This document shows, in pieces, positions 13,093 through 21,786 of a stretch of DNA of 25,369 nucleotides. The translations under genes and the position numbers were made by a program. Each line of letters begins with the position of its first letter. The first letter of the stretch is position 1. The notes beneath the pieces are model-generated. The model searched no databases. It saw only the letters and a program-made list of their open reading frames with translations, and was not told where the DNA came from. The stretch lies in contig DBRM01000017.1 in assembly GCA_002305965.1 (NCBI GenBank), forward strand, positions 1-25,369, in the 5' to 3' direction. Source of the stretch: Syntrophomonas sp. UBA1368. Its GTDB lineage: Bacteria > Bacillota > Syntrophomonadia > Syntrophomonadales > Syntrophomonadaceae.

Positions 13093-14043
13093 ATGAAATC
13101 GTCCAGATGGAGGATGAAACTCTTTACCGGCAATGCGAACCCATACCTGGCAAATGACATCGCAAAATATCTGGGAATACCCGTTGGAGATGCCTTGGTA
13201 TCGAGGTTTTCAGATGGCGAGATAAGTTGTGCCATAAATGAAAGCGTGCGCGGAGTTGATGTATTTGTAGTTCAGCCTACCTGTGCCCCCGTAAACGATA
13301 ATTTAATGGAACTGTTGATTATGATTGATGCCTTTAGAAGAGCTTCTGCAGCACGAATTAATGCAGTCATTCCCTATTATGGCTATGCCCGTCAGGATCG
13401 TAAAACAAGAGCCAGAGACCCAATCACTGCCAAACTAGTATCCAATCTACTGGTTGAAGCGGGTGCAGAAAGAGTCGTAGCCATTGATCTGCACGCTTAT
13501 CAGATCCAGGGTTTTTTTGACATACCGGTAGATCATTTACTGGGAGTTCCAACACTGGCGGAGTATCTTAAAAGCAAAGTAGGCGATGATCCGGTAGTAC
13601 TTTCACCTGATGTGGGAGGCGTTACCAGGGCTCGTGATTTAGCCGCCAAGATAGGAGCTTCCCTGGCCATCATTGATAAACGCAGACCAGCTCCCAATGT
13701 TTCTGAAGTTATGAATGTTATCGGTGATGTTGAAGGAAAGACAGTTATTATTGTTGACGATATTGTTGATACGGCAGGTACCCTGGTAAGCGCTGCCAAT
13801 GTTATGCTGGAAAAAGGGGCAAAAGAGGTATATGGCTGCTGCACCCATCCGGTTTTCTCAGGTCCGGCGTTAGAAAGGCTTGAGGCAAGTCCTCTTAAAG
13901 AAATGGTTATTACCAATACAATTCCCCATATTGCAGCCCAGAATATTCCGAAAATAAAAGTGTTGTCAGTTGCGCCTTTGATTGGTGAAGCCATTTTACG
14001 TATTCATGAAGACTTGTCTGTAAGTAAGCTCTTTGAAATATAG
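13093..14043 (+). CDS. prs: Ribose-phosphate pyrophosphokinase (PRPP synthetase)
   Basis: Transfers pyrophosphate from ATP to ribose 5-phosphate, making PRPP for purine, pyrimidine, NAD, His and Trp synthesis. The 316-aa product has the family blocks: FSDGEI (metal/ATP flexible region), YYGYARQDRK, the DLHAYQIQGFFDIPVDH loop (about 132-148) and the PRPP-binding site VIIVDDIVDTAGTL (about 217-230). Length is typical of class I enzymes. The start ATG follows a perfect TAGGAGG ribosome site. It is co-transcribed with glmU upstream. No terminator is evident after the stop; the next gene has its own promoter. Confidence 0.97.
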   Translation: MKSSRWRMKLFTGNANPYLANDIAKYLGIPVGDALVSRFSDGEISCAINESVRGVDVFVVQPTCAPVNDNLMELLIMIDAFRRASAARINAVIPYYGYARQDRKTRARDPITAKLVSNLLVEAGAERVVAIDLHAYQIQGFFDIPVDHLLGVPTLAEYLKSKVGDDPVVLSPDVGGVTRARDLAAKIGASLAIIDKRRPAPNVSEVMNVIGDVEGKTVIIVDDIVDTAGTLVSAANVMLEKGAKEVYGCCTHPVFSGPALERLEASPLKEMVITNTIPHIAAQNIPKIKVLSVAPLIGEAILRIHEDLSVSKLFEI

Positions 14044-14052
14044 CTTGTTTCT

Positions 14053-14081
14053 TGGACACATTAGAATTTTATTGATATAAT
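14053..14081 (+). promoter_or_regulatory. Sigma-A promoter of the L25/Ctc gene
   Basis: TGGACA (14053-14058), a 17-nt spacer, then TATAAT (14076-14081) with an extended -10 TG at 14073-14074. It reads as an ordinary vegetative promoter. In B. subtilis ctc is controlled by sigma-B; no sigma-B-like motif is apparent here. Confidence 0.75.
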
Positions 14082-14142
14082 AACTATTCGAAAGCAATGC
14101 AGATTATTTGCATGCTAATTTAATTCCTGAGGAGTGATATTA

Positions 14143-14760
14143 GTGGCCAATGCGCAAAATATCGAGTGCATCAAGCGTGATGTAAAAAATAAACACTATC
14201 TGAAGAGTTATAAACGTCAAAACTGGATACCAGGTGTTGTTTACGGCAAGGGAGAACCTGCCCGGACCATTTTCCTGCCAGCCCGCCAATTCAACAAAAC
14301 TTTACAGATCCACGGTATAAGAGGATTATTTTCCCTGGAGATGGAAGGGGAAAAGCCTGCAATGGTTTTGATACGTGAAATTCAAAAAGACCCCTTAAGC
14401 GGCAAGTTGATTCATGTTGATTTTCTAACTGTGAGTATGGATGAGAAAGTAAACAACCTGGTAAGCATTCAGATAATTGGAGAAGAAGATGTTTTAAAGA
14501 AAGGGGCTATCTTACAGTATGGCCTTAAAGAAGCCGAAATTTTATGTCTGCCCAAGGATATCCCCGATCATTTCAGTTTTGATGTTTCCAGTTTGGAAAT
14601 CGGCGATAAAATAACGATGGCTGACATTGCATTACCTGAAGGGGTGGAACTCGTTACTGATCAAGACGCACTAATCGCTGCGGTTATTGCTTCCGGCAGA
14701 GGCGAAGCAGATCATGCTGCAGGCGAAACGGAAGAAGCAGGAGAAAGTGCGGAGGCTTAA
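14143..14760 (+). CDS. rplY: 50S ribosomal protein L25/general stress protein Ctc (TL5 type)
   Basis: A two-domain TL5/Ctc protein that binds 5S rRNA in the 50S subunit. The N-terminal L25 domain (about 1-90) has the VYGKGEPARTIFLPA block and VLIREIQKDPLSGKLIHVDFL. The C-terminal beta domain (about 95-185) has GAILQYGLKEAEILCLPKDIPDHFSFDVSSLEIGD-type sequence. The end is an acidic Glu/Ala-rich tail. GTG at 14143 (product starting MANAQ) is preferred over an in-frame GTG at 14134, because GAGGAG sits 8 nt before it and overlaps the other. It gives 205 aa, normal for the family. The gene lies between prs and pth, as ctc does in B. subtilis. Confidence 0.94.
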   Translation: MANAQNIECIKRDVKNKHYLKSYKRQNWIPGVVYGKGEPARTIFLPARQFNKTLQIHGIRGLFSLEMEGEKPAMVLIREIQKDPLSGKLIHVDFLTVSMDEKVNNLVSIQIIGEEDVLKKGAILQYGLKEAEILCLPKDIPDHFSFDVSSLEIGDKITMADIALPEGVELVTDQDALIAAVIASGRGEADHAAGETEEAGESAEA

Positions 14761-14830
14761 TCGAGGCCGGGTCTTAACTTAAACCGCAGATTACCTATTT
14801 TTGATATATTACCCGTATTCTTTTGATGAT

Positions 14831-14860
14831 AACGCAGACAGCCCAATGTCTGCGTTTGTT
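14831..14860 (+). terminator. Probable terminator of the L25/Ctc gene
   Basis: A 10-bp perfect stem, AACGCAGACA (14831-14840) with TGTCTGCGTT (14847-14856), loop GCCCAA, followed by TTGTT. The weak U tract may let some transcripts continue into pth. Confidence 0.7.
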
Positions 14861-14888
14861 ATATATTAATATATACAGGGGATACATA

Positions 14889-15452
14889 ATGAAAATTATT
14901 ATTGGTCTTGGAAACCCCGGGAAAAAATATAGTGATACCAGACATAATATTGGCTTCAGAGTAATTGAAACCTTAGCATGCCGTTATCAAATCGAGCGGG
15001 AAGTTAGTAAATTCGATGGACTGATCGCCCAGTTGCGAATCAAAAATGAACGGGTCTTATTAGTTAAACCACTAACCTTTATGAATTTAAGCGGTAAAAC
15101 CGTCCAACCGGTGGTTAACTTTTATAAAATTAATTTAGATGATTTAATGGTCGTGTATGATGATATGGATCTGACTCCAGGTACAATCAGGATACGCCCT
15201 GGAGGAGGGACCGGAGGACATAAAGGCTTGGCTTCCATTACAGCCCGTTTAAACAGCACTGAATTTCCCCGCATGCGAATTGGGATCGGCAGACCGCCAG
15301 ATGATACCATCGATTGGGTACTGGGCAGATTCAGTCCGGCTGAAGCGATACTGATGAAAGAAACAATGGAAAGAGCGGCAGATGCTTTGGAAACTTGGGT
15401 CATTGAAGGTCTTGATAAGACCATGAATATTTATAACCAATCTGGAATATAG
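14889..15452 (+). CDS. pth: Peptidyl-tRNA hydrolase (SpoVC)
   Basis: Recycles peptidyl-tRNA released prematurely from ribosomes. ATG at 14889 (MKIIIGLGNPG) gives 187 aa, the usual length. The frame is open further upstream, but that would run through the terminator hairpin and add 22 unrelated residues. Conserved residues are Asn9, the catalytic His19 in RHNIGF and Asp91/92 in YDDMDL. In the GGTGGHKGL loop, Lys replaces the Asn found in the E. coli and B. subtilis enzymes (GGHNG). I believe Lys or Arg is common there in clostridial homologues, so activity is not in doubt. The gene precedes fin and mfd, as spoVC does in B. subtilis. Confidence 0.95.
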   Translation: MKIIIGLGNPGKKYSDTRHNIGFRVIETLACRYQIEREVSKFDGLIAQLRIKNERVLLVKPLTFMNLSGKTVQPVVNFYKINLDDLMVVYDDMDLTPGTIRIRPGGGTGGHKGLASITARLNSTEFPRMRIGIGRPPDDTIDWVLGRFSPAEAILMKETMERAADALETWVIEGLDKTMNIYNQSGI

Positions 15453-15506
15453 TATATTTATCTGCCTTTTAAAACACAATAAAAAAAAGAAAAGGGGCAG
15501 GTAAAC

Positions 15507-15668
15507 ATGAAAATATATCATATTTGTGAATATTGCCAGCAGATATTTCTTACTTCAGAAGTCCAGGGGGAAGGAGCCGCAGAATTGCCAGGTATATGTG
15601 AAGATTGTTCAGCCGAGATGGGTCTCGACGACAGAGGCTCCTTGCTGAACAGCCATTTCTATAACTGA
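15507..15668 (+). CDS. fin: Short zinc-finger protein, anti-sigma-F factor Fin (YabK/DUF2757) homologue
   Basis: A 53-aa protein with two CxxC pairs, Cys7/Cys10 and Cys31/Cys34 (ICEYC and ICEDC), which should bind one zinc. In B. subtilis Fin is made in the forespore, binds sigma-F and helps the switch to sigma-G. Its gene lies between spoVC (pth) and mfd, exactly as here. The second pair in the ICEDC setting matches the Fin family; the spacing between pairs is shorter than in the B. subtilis protein (roughly 76 aa). ATG at 15507 follows AGGGGCAGG. GTATA (15452) with AAACACAATA 15 nt later is only a half match to sigma-F. The assignment rests on synteny plus the CxxC pattern. Confidence 0.82.
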   Translation: MKIYHICEYCQQIFLTSEVQGEGAAELPGICEDCSAEMGLDDRGSLLNSHFYN

Positions 15669-15838
15669 GGCATTCTGGTTAAAGCAATTTTACTTAGCAA
15701 TACTCATTATTCTAATTACCAATGATCGACAATAAACATAAAGAGAATACATGCCGGCGGATCGTATATTCACTAACCGCCATTTAAATTCATGCTGTGG
15801 GGGCTATTATTAGTGTCCACCTTTACTTGTGGGGAGGA

Positions 15839-18800
15839 ATGTTGTCCTTGTATTCGAGTTTTTTCAGCGAACTCAATCAGATGGTTAAAGAACAACAATC
15901 AGTTCTGCTGACAGGATTGTCAGACAGTGCTCGAAGCATGGTGTGGTCAGAATTATATGGGGATTTTAACGGCAAAGTATTATGTTTGGTAGCGGATGAA
16001 GAAATGGCATATGATCTCGAAAGAGAAATGGCAGGTTTTATTGATAAAGAAAAGATTCTTATATTTCCCGGACGCAATTTTTTATTCATCAGTGAATCAA
16101 TCTCCCAAGGAGAAGTAAAGCGAATAATGACTTTGGATGATTGCCTCCTTCATCCAGGCAGAAAGTCTTTTATCATTGCCACCGCTGCTGCCTTTCTGCA
16201 TCCACTGGTGGCCGTCGAGGAAATGAAAGCAAATTTGATTTATCTGGATATAGGAAAGGAAATCGATTTTACCCAGATGACATATAAATTGATACGGGGG
16301 GGATATAGCAGGACTGATACCGTTACTCGTCCTGGGGAATATGCCATCAGGGGAGATATCATTGATATTTTTCCTCTTAATGTAACACATCCTTATCGCA
16401 TTGAACTATTTGGTGACACAATTGAATCCATCCGCCGTTTTGATATCAGTACGCAGCGATCAGGGAAAGCAGAAGCAGCCATCATAATTTTTCCTGCTGA
16501 TGAACTATGCGGTGAACAACTGACGGCCACACTCCTGGACTATCTGGGAAGTGGAAACCTTATTATTTTTGATGAACCACGCAGCTTTTACCAGACCTTT
16601 GAAAAAGGGATCAGAAGATATAAAACCACGGTTAAAGAAGCAAAAAATGCAGAAAAAAAGCCCAGAGAACTTCCATTGATAAACAGAGATAAAATAGCTG
16701 ATTCTATCAGCAGCCAGACCGTCATATTTCATGCTTTTTTTCCCGGCAATATACCTCAGGTCAAGGTTGCTAAAATGCAGCATATTTCTCAAAAAGAGAT
16801 GGAGCCTTTTTTTAATAATTACGCTATGCTTTTTACCCGTATAAAAGAGTGGCAAAGTAAAAAAATCGCTGTTAAGTTAGCGATAAAAAATCAGGCTGCC
16901 AGAGATAACATACAACGAGAGCTGATTGATCATCATCTTACCGATATAGAATTCATCAATTTTCAAGTCGAAAAGGGTTTTGTAAGCACAACGATGCAAA
17001 TAGCCCTGATCAGTGAAAAGGATATCTGGGGCAAAAGGAACAATCCTAAACGCCAGCCAAATAGAAAAAAAGAGGAACATTTACTGGCAGAGGACTTAAA
17101 AATAGGAGATTATATCGTTCATGAATCATATGGTATTGGCATCTATCGCGGAGTTACTCAGGTGGAAACAGATGGAATAACGCGAGAGTACATATTATTA
17201 CAGTATGCCGGAACCGATAAACTATATCTGCCCCCGGAAAAGCTGGACCTGTTATTTAAATATAAAACTGCTGATGAGAAAGAACCGCGTCTAAGCAAAC
17301 TGGGGGGGAGTGAATGGGAACGGACCAAGCGGAAAGTATCCCAATCGATCAAAGACATGACGGAAGAACTGTTGAAGCTGTATGCAGCCCGTCAAGCCCG
17401 GGAAGGATTTAGTTTTTCCCCTGATACACCATGGCAGTTACAATTTGAAGATGCATTTCCTTATGAAGAGACCCGTGATCAGTTGAAAGCCATCCAGGAG
17501 GTTAAAAGGGATATGGAAAGCAGGCGTCCCATGGATCGATTGATTTGCGGGGATGTAGGCTATGGAAAAACCGAAGTAGCATTAAGAGCAGCTTTCAAAG
17601 CTGTCATGGACAGCAAACAAGTAGCTGTTTTAGTACCTACCACTGTGCTGGCGGAGCAGCATTTCCGTACCTTCAGTCAGCGCTTTGAGCCTTACCCGGC
17701 TGCCATCGAGGTATTGAGCCGCTTTCGTTCCAGTGCCCAACAAAAAAGAATTGCCGGGGAATTGAAAAAAGGAGCCATCGATATTGTGATCGGAACGCAC
17801 CGTCTTTTGTCAAAAGATATTGCTTTTAAAGATTTGGGATTGTTAGTGATCGATGAAGAACATCGCTTTGGGGTAGCACAAAAGGAAAAAATCAAGGCTC
17901 TCAAGGAGCAGGTGGACGTAATAAGCCTTTCTGCCACCCCCATTCCCCGCAGTCTGAATATGTCCCTGACTGGAATGCGGGATTTGACTTTGATAGAGAC
18001 GCCGCCGCCGGGTAGATATCCGATCATCACATATGTGATGGAATATGATGAGGAAATTATCAAAGAAGCAATTTATAACGAAATCGAAAGGCAGGGGCAG
18101 GTGTTTTATGTCCATAACCGCATCGAGGATATTTACCAGGTCTATGCCCGGCTTAAGAAGATACTGCCCGATATTGAAATAGGTATCGGCCATGGCCGCA
18201 TGAAAGAGGAAGAGTTAAGCCGGGTAATGATGGAGTTTATGGACGGTAAATTTGCATTATTTTTATGTACTACCATCATCGAATCAGGATTGGATATGCC
18301 CAATGTAAATACCATTATTATTGATGAGGCTGATAAAATGGGGTTGGCTCAATTATATCAACTGCGAGGCCGGGTGGGCCGTTCCAGCCGGGTGGCTTAT
18401 GCCTATCTTACCTACCTACCGAATAAGAGCATGAATGAAACTGCCCAAAAGAGGCTCAATGCCATCCGGGAATTCAATGAATTGGGATCCGGTATGAAAA
18501 TTGCCCTGCGGGATCTGCAGATCAGAGGAGCAGGAAATATTTTAGGGCCAGAGCAGCATGGATATATACATGCAGTAGGATTTGACCTATATTGCCGGCT
18601 TTTGGAACAGGAAACTGCCCGCTTGAAGGGAACCGTTAATACAACCGGTATTAATACTCAACTGGATATAGATGTTGATTATTATATCCCGGAAAGTTAT
18701 ATTCCGGATTCCGGCAGTAAGATGAGAATTTATCGCTCATTGCTCCTAGCAGGCAGCCAGGAGGAAATAGACGAAATCAAGGCGGAAGTAATTGATCGTT

Positions 18801-19054
18801 TCGGCAGGATGCCAGCCCCAGTAGAAAACTTCTTCCAGGTGGCCAGACTCAGGCTCATGGCTCAAAATAAGCAAATAAGAACCCTGAAACGACAGGGTAA
18901 AAATATAGAAATACAACTAAGCGAAGAATTACCTGCTGATTTTGGCCGCCATATACATAATGTGAAAATAAAGCGAATAAATAAATATACATTATCCATC
19001 AGGCAGGATGAGAATTCACTGCAAGCTCTGCAGGATTTATTAATGATTCTTTAG
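15839..19054 (+). CDS. mfd: Transcription-repair coupling factor Mfd
   Basis: A DNA translocase that removes RNA polymerase stalled at lesions and recruits UvrA. In order: the UvrB-like N-terminal region; the CarD-like RNA polymerase interaction domain (about 416-485, from LKIGDYIVHESYGIG); the superfamily 2 motor with Walker A GDVGYGKTE (about 571-579), DEEH (about 671-674), SATPIPR, and QLRGRVGRS (motif VI); and the C-terminal TRCF domain. With the ATG at 15839 it is 1071 aa, a little shorter than typical. GGGGAGGA abuts that ATG, so TTG at 15842 or 15848 may be the true start; an in-frame GTG at 15797 lacks a ribosome site. Its stop overlaps the stop of the convergent gene. Confidence 0.96.
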   Translation: MLSLYSSFFSELNQMVKEQQSVLLTGLSDSARSMVWSELYGDFNGKVLCLVADEEMAYDLEREMAGFIDKEKILIFPGRNFLFISESISQGEVKRIMTLDDCLLHPGRKSFIIATAAAFLHPLVAVEEMKANLIYLDIGKEIDFTQMTYKLIRGGYSRTDTVTRPGEYAIRGDIIDIFPLNVTHPYRIELFGDTIESIRRFDISTQRSGKAEAAIIIFPADELCGEQLTATLLDYLGSGNLIIFDEPRSFYQTFEKGIRRYKTTVKEAKNAEKKPRELPLINRDKIADSISSQTVIFHAFFPGNIPQVKVAKMQHISQKEMEPFFNNYAMLFTRIKEWQSKKIAVKLAIKNQAARDNIQRELIDHHLTDIEFINFQVEKGFVSTTMQIALISEKDIWGKRNNPKRQPNRKKEEHLLAEDLKIGDYIVHESYGIGIYRGVTQVETDGITREYILLQYAGTDKLYLPPEKLDLLFKYKTADEKEPRLSKLGGSEWERTKRKVSQSIKDMTEELLKLYAARQAREGFSFSPDTPWQLQFEDAFPYEETRDQLKAIQEVKRDMESRRPMDRLICGDVGYGKTEVALRAAFKAVMDSKQVAVLVPTTVLAEQHFRTFSQRFEPYPAAIEVLSRFRSSAQQKRIAGELKKGAIDIVIGTHRLLSKDIAFKDLGLLVIDEEHRFGVAQKEKIKALKEQVDVISLSATPIPRSLNMSLTGMRDLTLIETPPPGRYPIITYVMEYDEEIIKEAIYNEIERQGQVFYVHNRIEDIYQVYARLKKILPDIEIGIGHGRMKEEELSRVMMEFMDGKFALFLCTTIIESGLDMPNVNTIIIDEADKMGLAQLYQLRGRVGRSSRVAYAYLTYLPNKSMNETAQKRLNAIREFNELGSGMKIALRDLQIRGAGNILGPEQHGYIHAVGFDLYCRLLEQETARLKGTVNTTGINTQLDIDVDYYIPESYIPDSGSKMRIYRSLLLAGSQEEIDEIKAEVIDRFGRMPAPVENFFQVARLRLMAQNKQIRTLKRQGKNIEIQLSEELPADFGRHIHNVKIKRINKYTLSIRQDENSLQALQDLLMIL

Positions 19055-20145
19055 CCTTTCAAGCGGTACATACTTTTGGGATCTTTTTTGTTATGCCAAC
19101 GAGCGGCGATAAATATTATGGCCGGGTAAAGGATATAAAGCGGCAGAAAAAGAAAGATCACAGCTGTTGTTCGAAAGAAGAAACCAATATCACCGGGAAA
19201 CATGTAGTTGCACAAAACGATGATCAGCAGTGCTGCTGGTATTATCAAAGTGGTGGTTTTTTTGATTCTGATACTCTGTTTTAACCCCAGCATCAGAGCC
19301 GCAAAAAGGTTGTTGGATACTGCTCCGCTGATAACAAACCACAACAGGAAAAAAAGTAATTCAATCCGTTGTAATCCTGGCAGGGGAATACCGCGGATAA
19401 CCTGAAAAAAGGGGAAACGCATAAAGGTTACGGTTTCCGGCCCTGCTATACCTATGACAACGCTGGTACTCGCAACCGATAATATCGCTGCAACCAAATA
19501 CCAATAATATATAGTCCGGGCACTATTCTGCAAGTCAGTTACCAATGGCAAAAACAGCGCCATAAATACCATTTGACCAAAAGGCCAGGAAGCCGAAATA
19601 AGTGAACCCGCAGCGATTGGCCTCCAGTCATTTAATAAAGGCAGAAAATTGAACCAATTGATGTTGCTGACCGGTATTATTAATGCTAATGTAGCGAGCA
19701 GAAGTACAGGCAATAGTAATAGTTCTGCTGCACGCCCTATGCTGGTTATCCCCTGGTAGCTGAAAAAAATTACTGCGAAAAACATTGAAGCTTGCAGAAG
19801 CAATTCTTGAGTATTCGGTAAAATCAGAGTCATGAACAGCGTAATATCATATAAAGAAAGCACAACTGCCAACAAAAGCATACTTAAGTAGATAATATTA
19901 ATAACAGTGCCGGGAACGGTTCCCAACTTCTGCTTGCTCATTTGCAGAATGCTGACCCCAGGCTCCATCTTTTGCAGGCTGATGATAAGATGTAGAATCA
20001 AAAGCCCAAACACTGCACCCATGACAGTCGATAACCAGCTATTACGGCCGGTGGCGCTCTCCGGAATATATATGAAGGAAGAACCCAGCATTGATAAAAA
20101 CACCATGAATGCCAACTGCCGGCTGACGATAAAGTTTTTTTCCAT
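19051..20145 (-). CDS. Spore germination permease-like protein, GerAB/GerKB family (B', second copy)
   Basis: A 364-aa integral membrane protein with about ten hydrophobic segments, of the GerAB/endospore germination permease family (APC superfamily). In GerA receptors the B subunit binds the germinant in the inner spore membrane. Typical features are the N-terminal ISRQLAF-like start (VSRQLAF here), the SWPFGQMVFMALFLPL segment in mid-protein, and a basic C-terminus. ATG follows GGAGA at 9 nt. It is the last gene of the - strand operon, 27 bp after a small membrane gene, and is a second B subunit besides the partial one at 24577. Its stop codon overlaps the mfd stop on the opposite strand by 4 bp. 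Confidence 0.9.
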   Translation of the reverse strand: MEKNFIVSRQLAFMVFLSMLGSSFIYIPESATGRNSWLSTVMGAVFGLLILHLIISLQKMEPGVSILQMSKQKLGTVPGTVINIIYLSMLLLAVVLSLYDITLFMTLILPNTQELLLQASMFFAVIFFSYQGITSIGRAAELLLLPVLLLATLALIIPVSNINWFNFLPLLNDWRPIAAGSLISASWPFGQMVFMALFLPLVTDLQNSARTIYYWYLVAAILSVASTSVVIGIAGPETVTFMRFPFFQVIRGIPLPGLQRIELLFFLLWFVISGAVSNNLFAALMLGLKQSIRIKKTTTLIIPAALLIIVLCNYMFPGDIGFFFRTTAVIFLFLPLYILYPAIIFIAARWHNKKDPKSMYRLKG

Positions 20146-20172
20146 AATTATATAATCTCCTGCTATTTATTT

Positions 20173-20412
20173 TTAGCCCACTGGCAGATGGAAAAAGACA
20201 AAAAAAGCATCTGTCAGCGGCATAAGTTTATTAAGAATGATGTTAGGGTTAGGTAGAAGGTGCCAGGTATAAATTGTTTCCAGGCCATAACCAATCGCCA
20301 GCAGCAGGAACCCGCTGCCCACTCCTAAATCCAGCCATTGTTTGTTTTTAATTAATCCCGGGGTCTCGATGGTCAGGAAAATCAAGGAATAAATAAGGAT
20401 TACTACTAACAT
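20173..20412 (-). CDS. Small two-helix membrane protein, germination D-subunit-like (second copy)
   Basis: A 79-aa hydrophobic protein with two predicted membrane segments (about 2-18 and 28-48). It resembles the 67-aa protein at 21568 without gaps at its start: shared ML at 1-2, LI at 10-11, E16, P18 and LIK at 20-22, plus an NP pair near residue 55. Small two-helix D subunits are known in some Bacillus and clostridial Ger operons. This is the best functional guess; I do not recognise a named family. It begins 12 bp after the C' gene stop, with AAGGATGGTG before the ATG. It lies between the C' and B' genes, so it is surely translated in the operon. Confidence 0.72.
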   Translation of the reverse strand: MLVVILIYSLIFLTIETPGLIKNKQWLDLGVGSGFLLLAIGYGLETIYTWHLLPNPNIILNKLMPLTDAFFVFFHLPVG

Positions 20413-20424
20413 GAGACACCATCC

Positions 20425-21555
20425 TTAGCTTCTGAGCTTGACCGGCTTTGCGGCGAGATGACCTCCGGCCACCTTACTTTTAACGGTAATATCAGCTTTA
20501 ACCTTGGGAAATATGGAAGGCCAGTCCTTTTCAACCTCTTGCCAGTATTCCGGATAATACCGGTACGTCTGCAGGCCCAGGCCTAATATATCACTGTTCA
20601 GGCTTTGGGACTTATCCAGGCACGCCTTGATTTGCCTTTCTATTTCTCGGTTCGCCAGCTTCTCCATTTCCCGGCGCTGCTTTTCCGTCATCAGGTTGCC
20701 GGATCCGCTCTGTTCGTATAGATGTAACGATGTATCGACAGTTATATCGAATTTTAGTTGACCATTTTTAATGACCGGTTTGATCTTACTGGAGAAATTA
20801 TTAACCTCCAGCAACACTGCCTGTTTATCTACAGGAGAATTAATAATCAACATGCCCCCGTATTTGGTTTTGTAATGCAGCCAACGGTAGCCCCGGCTTT
20901 CTTCTTCATTCAATGAACCGACCCATTTCCTTTCTTTAAAAACTGCGGTTCCTTTGAGCATGACTTTGCCTTCAGAAAGAGATATTTGCGGTAATACAGG
21001 CTGAATGCCGGCGGTACTTAAACCTCCTAAGAAATCTAACATTGTTACAGGGACAAAAACGCCTCCGCGAACTTCATTATTATCAAGCAAATTTTTCATA
21101 CCCATTGCTGAAAATGCTGTTAAAGGCATAGGTTCTGCATACACTTTCTCAGGCGTATCATTCACCGCTAATACCATATAAGTGTCCAGACGCAGATAAC
21201 GATTTCTTAAAATAAAATCGCTGAATAGATTCATATCTGTTTGGGCTAAATCCTCGCCCACCATGATCAAATCAATCTGCCCCAATAGAAAGTAATTGGA
21301 TGAGGATAAATTGGCTGAGCGGGCAGCTTCAGCAAAGGTTCGCCCCTGGGAGATAATACTTTCCGTCAGCGGCCTTCCTGCCCCCTCTTCGATTTGTGAA
21401 ACCTTTTGATCGATTTGATGGATATAAATTACTTTGTTATTTCGATAATCCACACCAACTCCGCTAATAATAACAGCTTGGTTTATGTCAGTCATATCCC
21501 AGCAGCCGGTCATAAGCAACAAAGAAATGATCATAAGGCCCATTATTTGTCTCAA
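20425..21555 (-). CDS. Spore germination lipoprotein, GerAC/GerKC family (C', second copy)
   Basis: A 376-aa C subunit of a GerA-type receptor, anchored to the outer face of the inner spore membrane. The signal peptide ends in lipobox LMTGC (Cys18), followed by the family hallmark CWDMTDINQAVIISGVGVDY. Three-domain GerAC architecture follows, with GRTFAEAARS and the C-terminal SDILGLGLQTYRYYPEYW block. The start is TTG at 21555, because TGAGGAGGAA is ideally placed 5-7 nt upstream and overlaps the stop of the preceding gene; ATG at 21543 is the alternative. It is paralogous to, but clearly diverged from, the C gene at 21787. Small D-like genes flank it on both sides. Confidence 0.92.
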   Translation of the reverse strand: MRQIMGLMIISLLLMTGCWDMTDINQAVIISGVGVDYRNNKVIYIHQIDQKVSQIEEGAGRPLTESIISQGRTFAEAARSANLSSSNYFLLGQIDLIMVGEDLAQTDMNLFSDFILRNRYLRLDTYMVLAVNDTPEKVYAEPMPLTAFSAMGMKNLLDNNEVRGGVFVPVTMLDFLGGLSTAGIQPVLPQISLSEGKVMLKGTAVFKERKWVGSLNEEESRGYRWLHYKTKYGGMLIINSPVDKQAVLLEVNNFSSKIKPVIKNGQLKFDITVDTSLHLYEQSGSGNLMTEKQRREMEKLANREIERQIKACLDKSQSLNSDILGLGLQTYRYYPEYWQEVEKDWPSIFPKVKADITVKSKVAGGHLAAKPVKLRS

Positions 21556-21567
21556 CTCTATTCCTCC

Positions 21568-21771
21568 TCAAAAACGGGGTGCCAGTAATACGATCAAAGG
21601 TTTCAGGGGATTATAAAACGGCCAATCGTAAAATTGTGCCAGACTCATATACACACCTGCAGCAAACAAAACTGTAAACAGCAATACCTCACGGTATAAG
21701 GATTTCTTTATCAATAAGGGTAGCTCTAATATGATTATTATCAGCCAGATTGTGATCAATAATGCCAGCAT
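21568..21771 (-). CDS. Small two-helix membrane protein, germination D-subunit-like (first copy)
   Basis: A 67-aa hydrophobic protein with two membrane helices (about 2-22 and 27-46) and a short C-terminus, FYNPLKPLIVLLAPRF. It is paralogous to the 79-aa protein at 20173. The ATG at 21771 follows AGAGGT at a good spacing, 15 bp after the stop of the first C gene. Its TGA stop overlaps the ribosome site of the C' gene, so translation of the two is probably coupled. The position directly after a gerC gene is where D subunits are found in some Bacillus receptors. The assignment is by context and topology. Confidence 0.75.
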   Translation of the reverse strand: MLALLITIWLIIIILELPLLIKKSLYREVLLFTVLFAAGVYMSLAQFYDWPFYNPLKPLIVLLAPRF

Positions 21772-21786
21772 TTCAAACCTCTTATG

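Noticed and set aside
13533..13994. 153-codon open frame on the - strand inside prs
   Set aside because: The product has no recognisable fold and lies wholly against the highly conserved PRPP synthetase.
15452..15481. Sigma-F promoter before fin (GTATA-N15-AAACACAATA)
   Set aside because: The -35 fits but the -10 lacks both G residues. Expression could equally come from pth read-through.
15756..15781. Terminator between fin and mfd (GGCGG/CCGCC)
   Set aside because: A 5-bp stem with a 16-nt loop and no T run afterwards.
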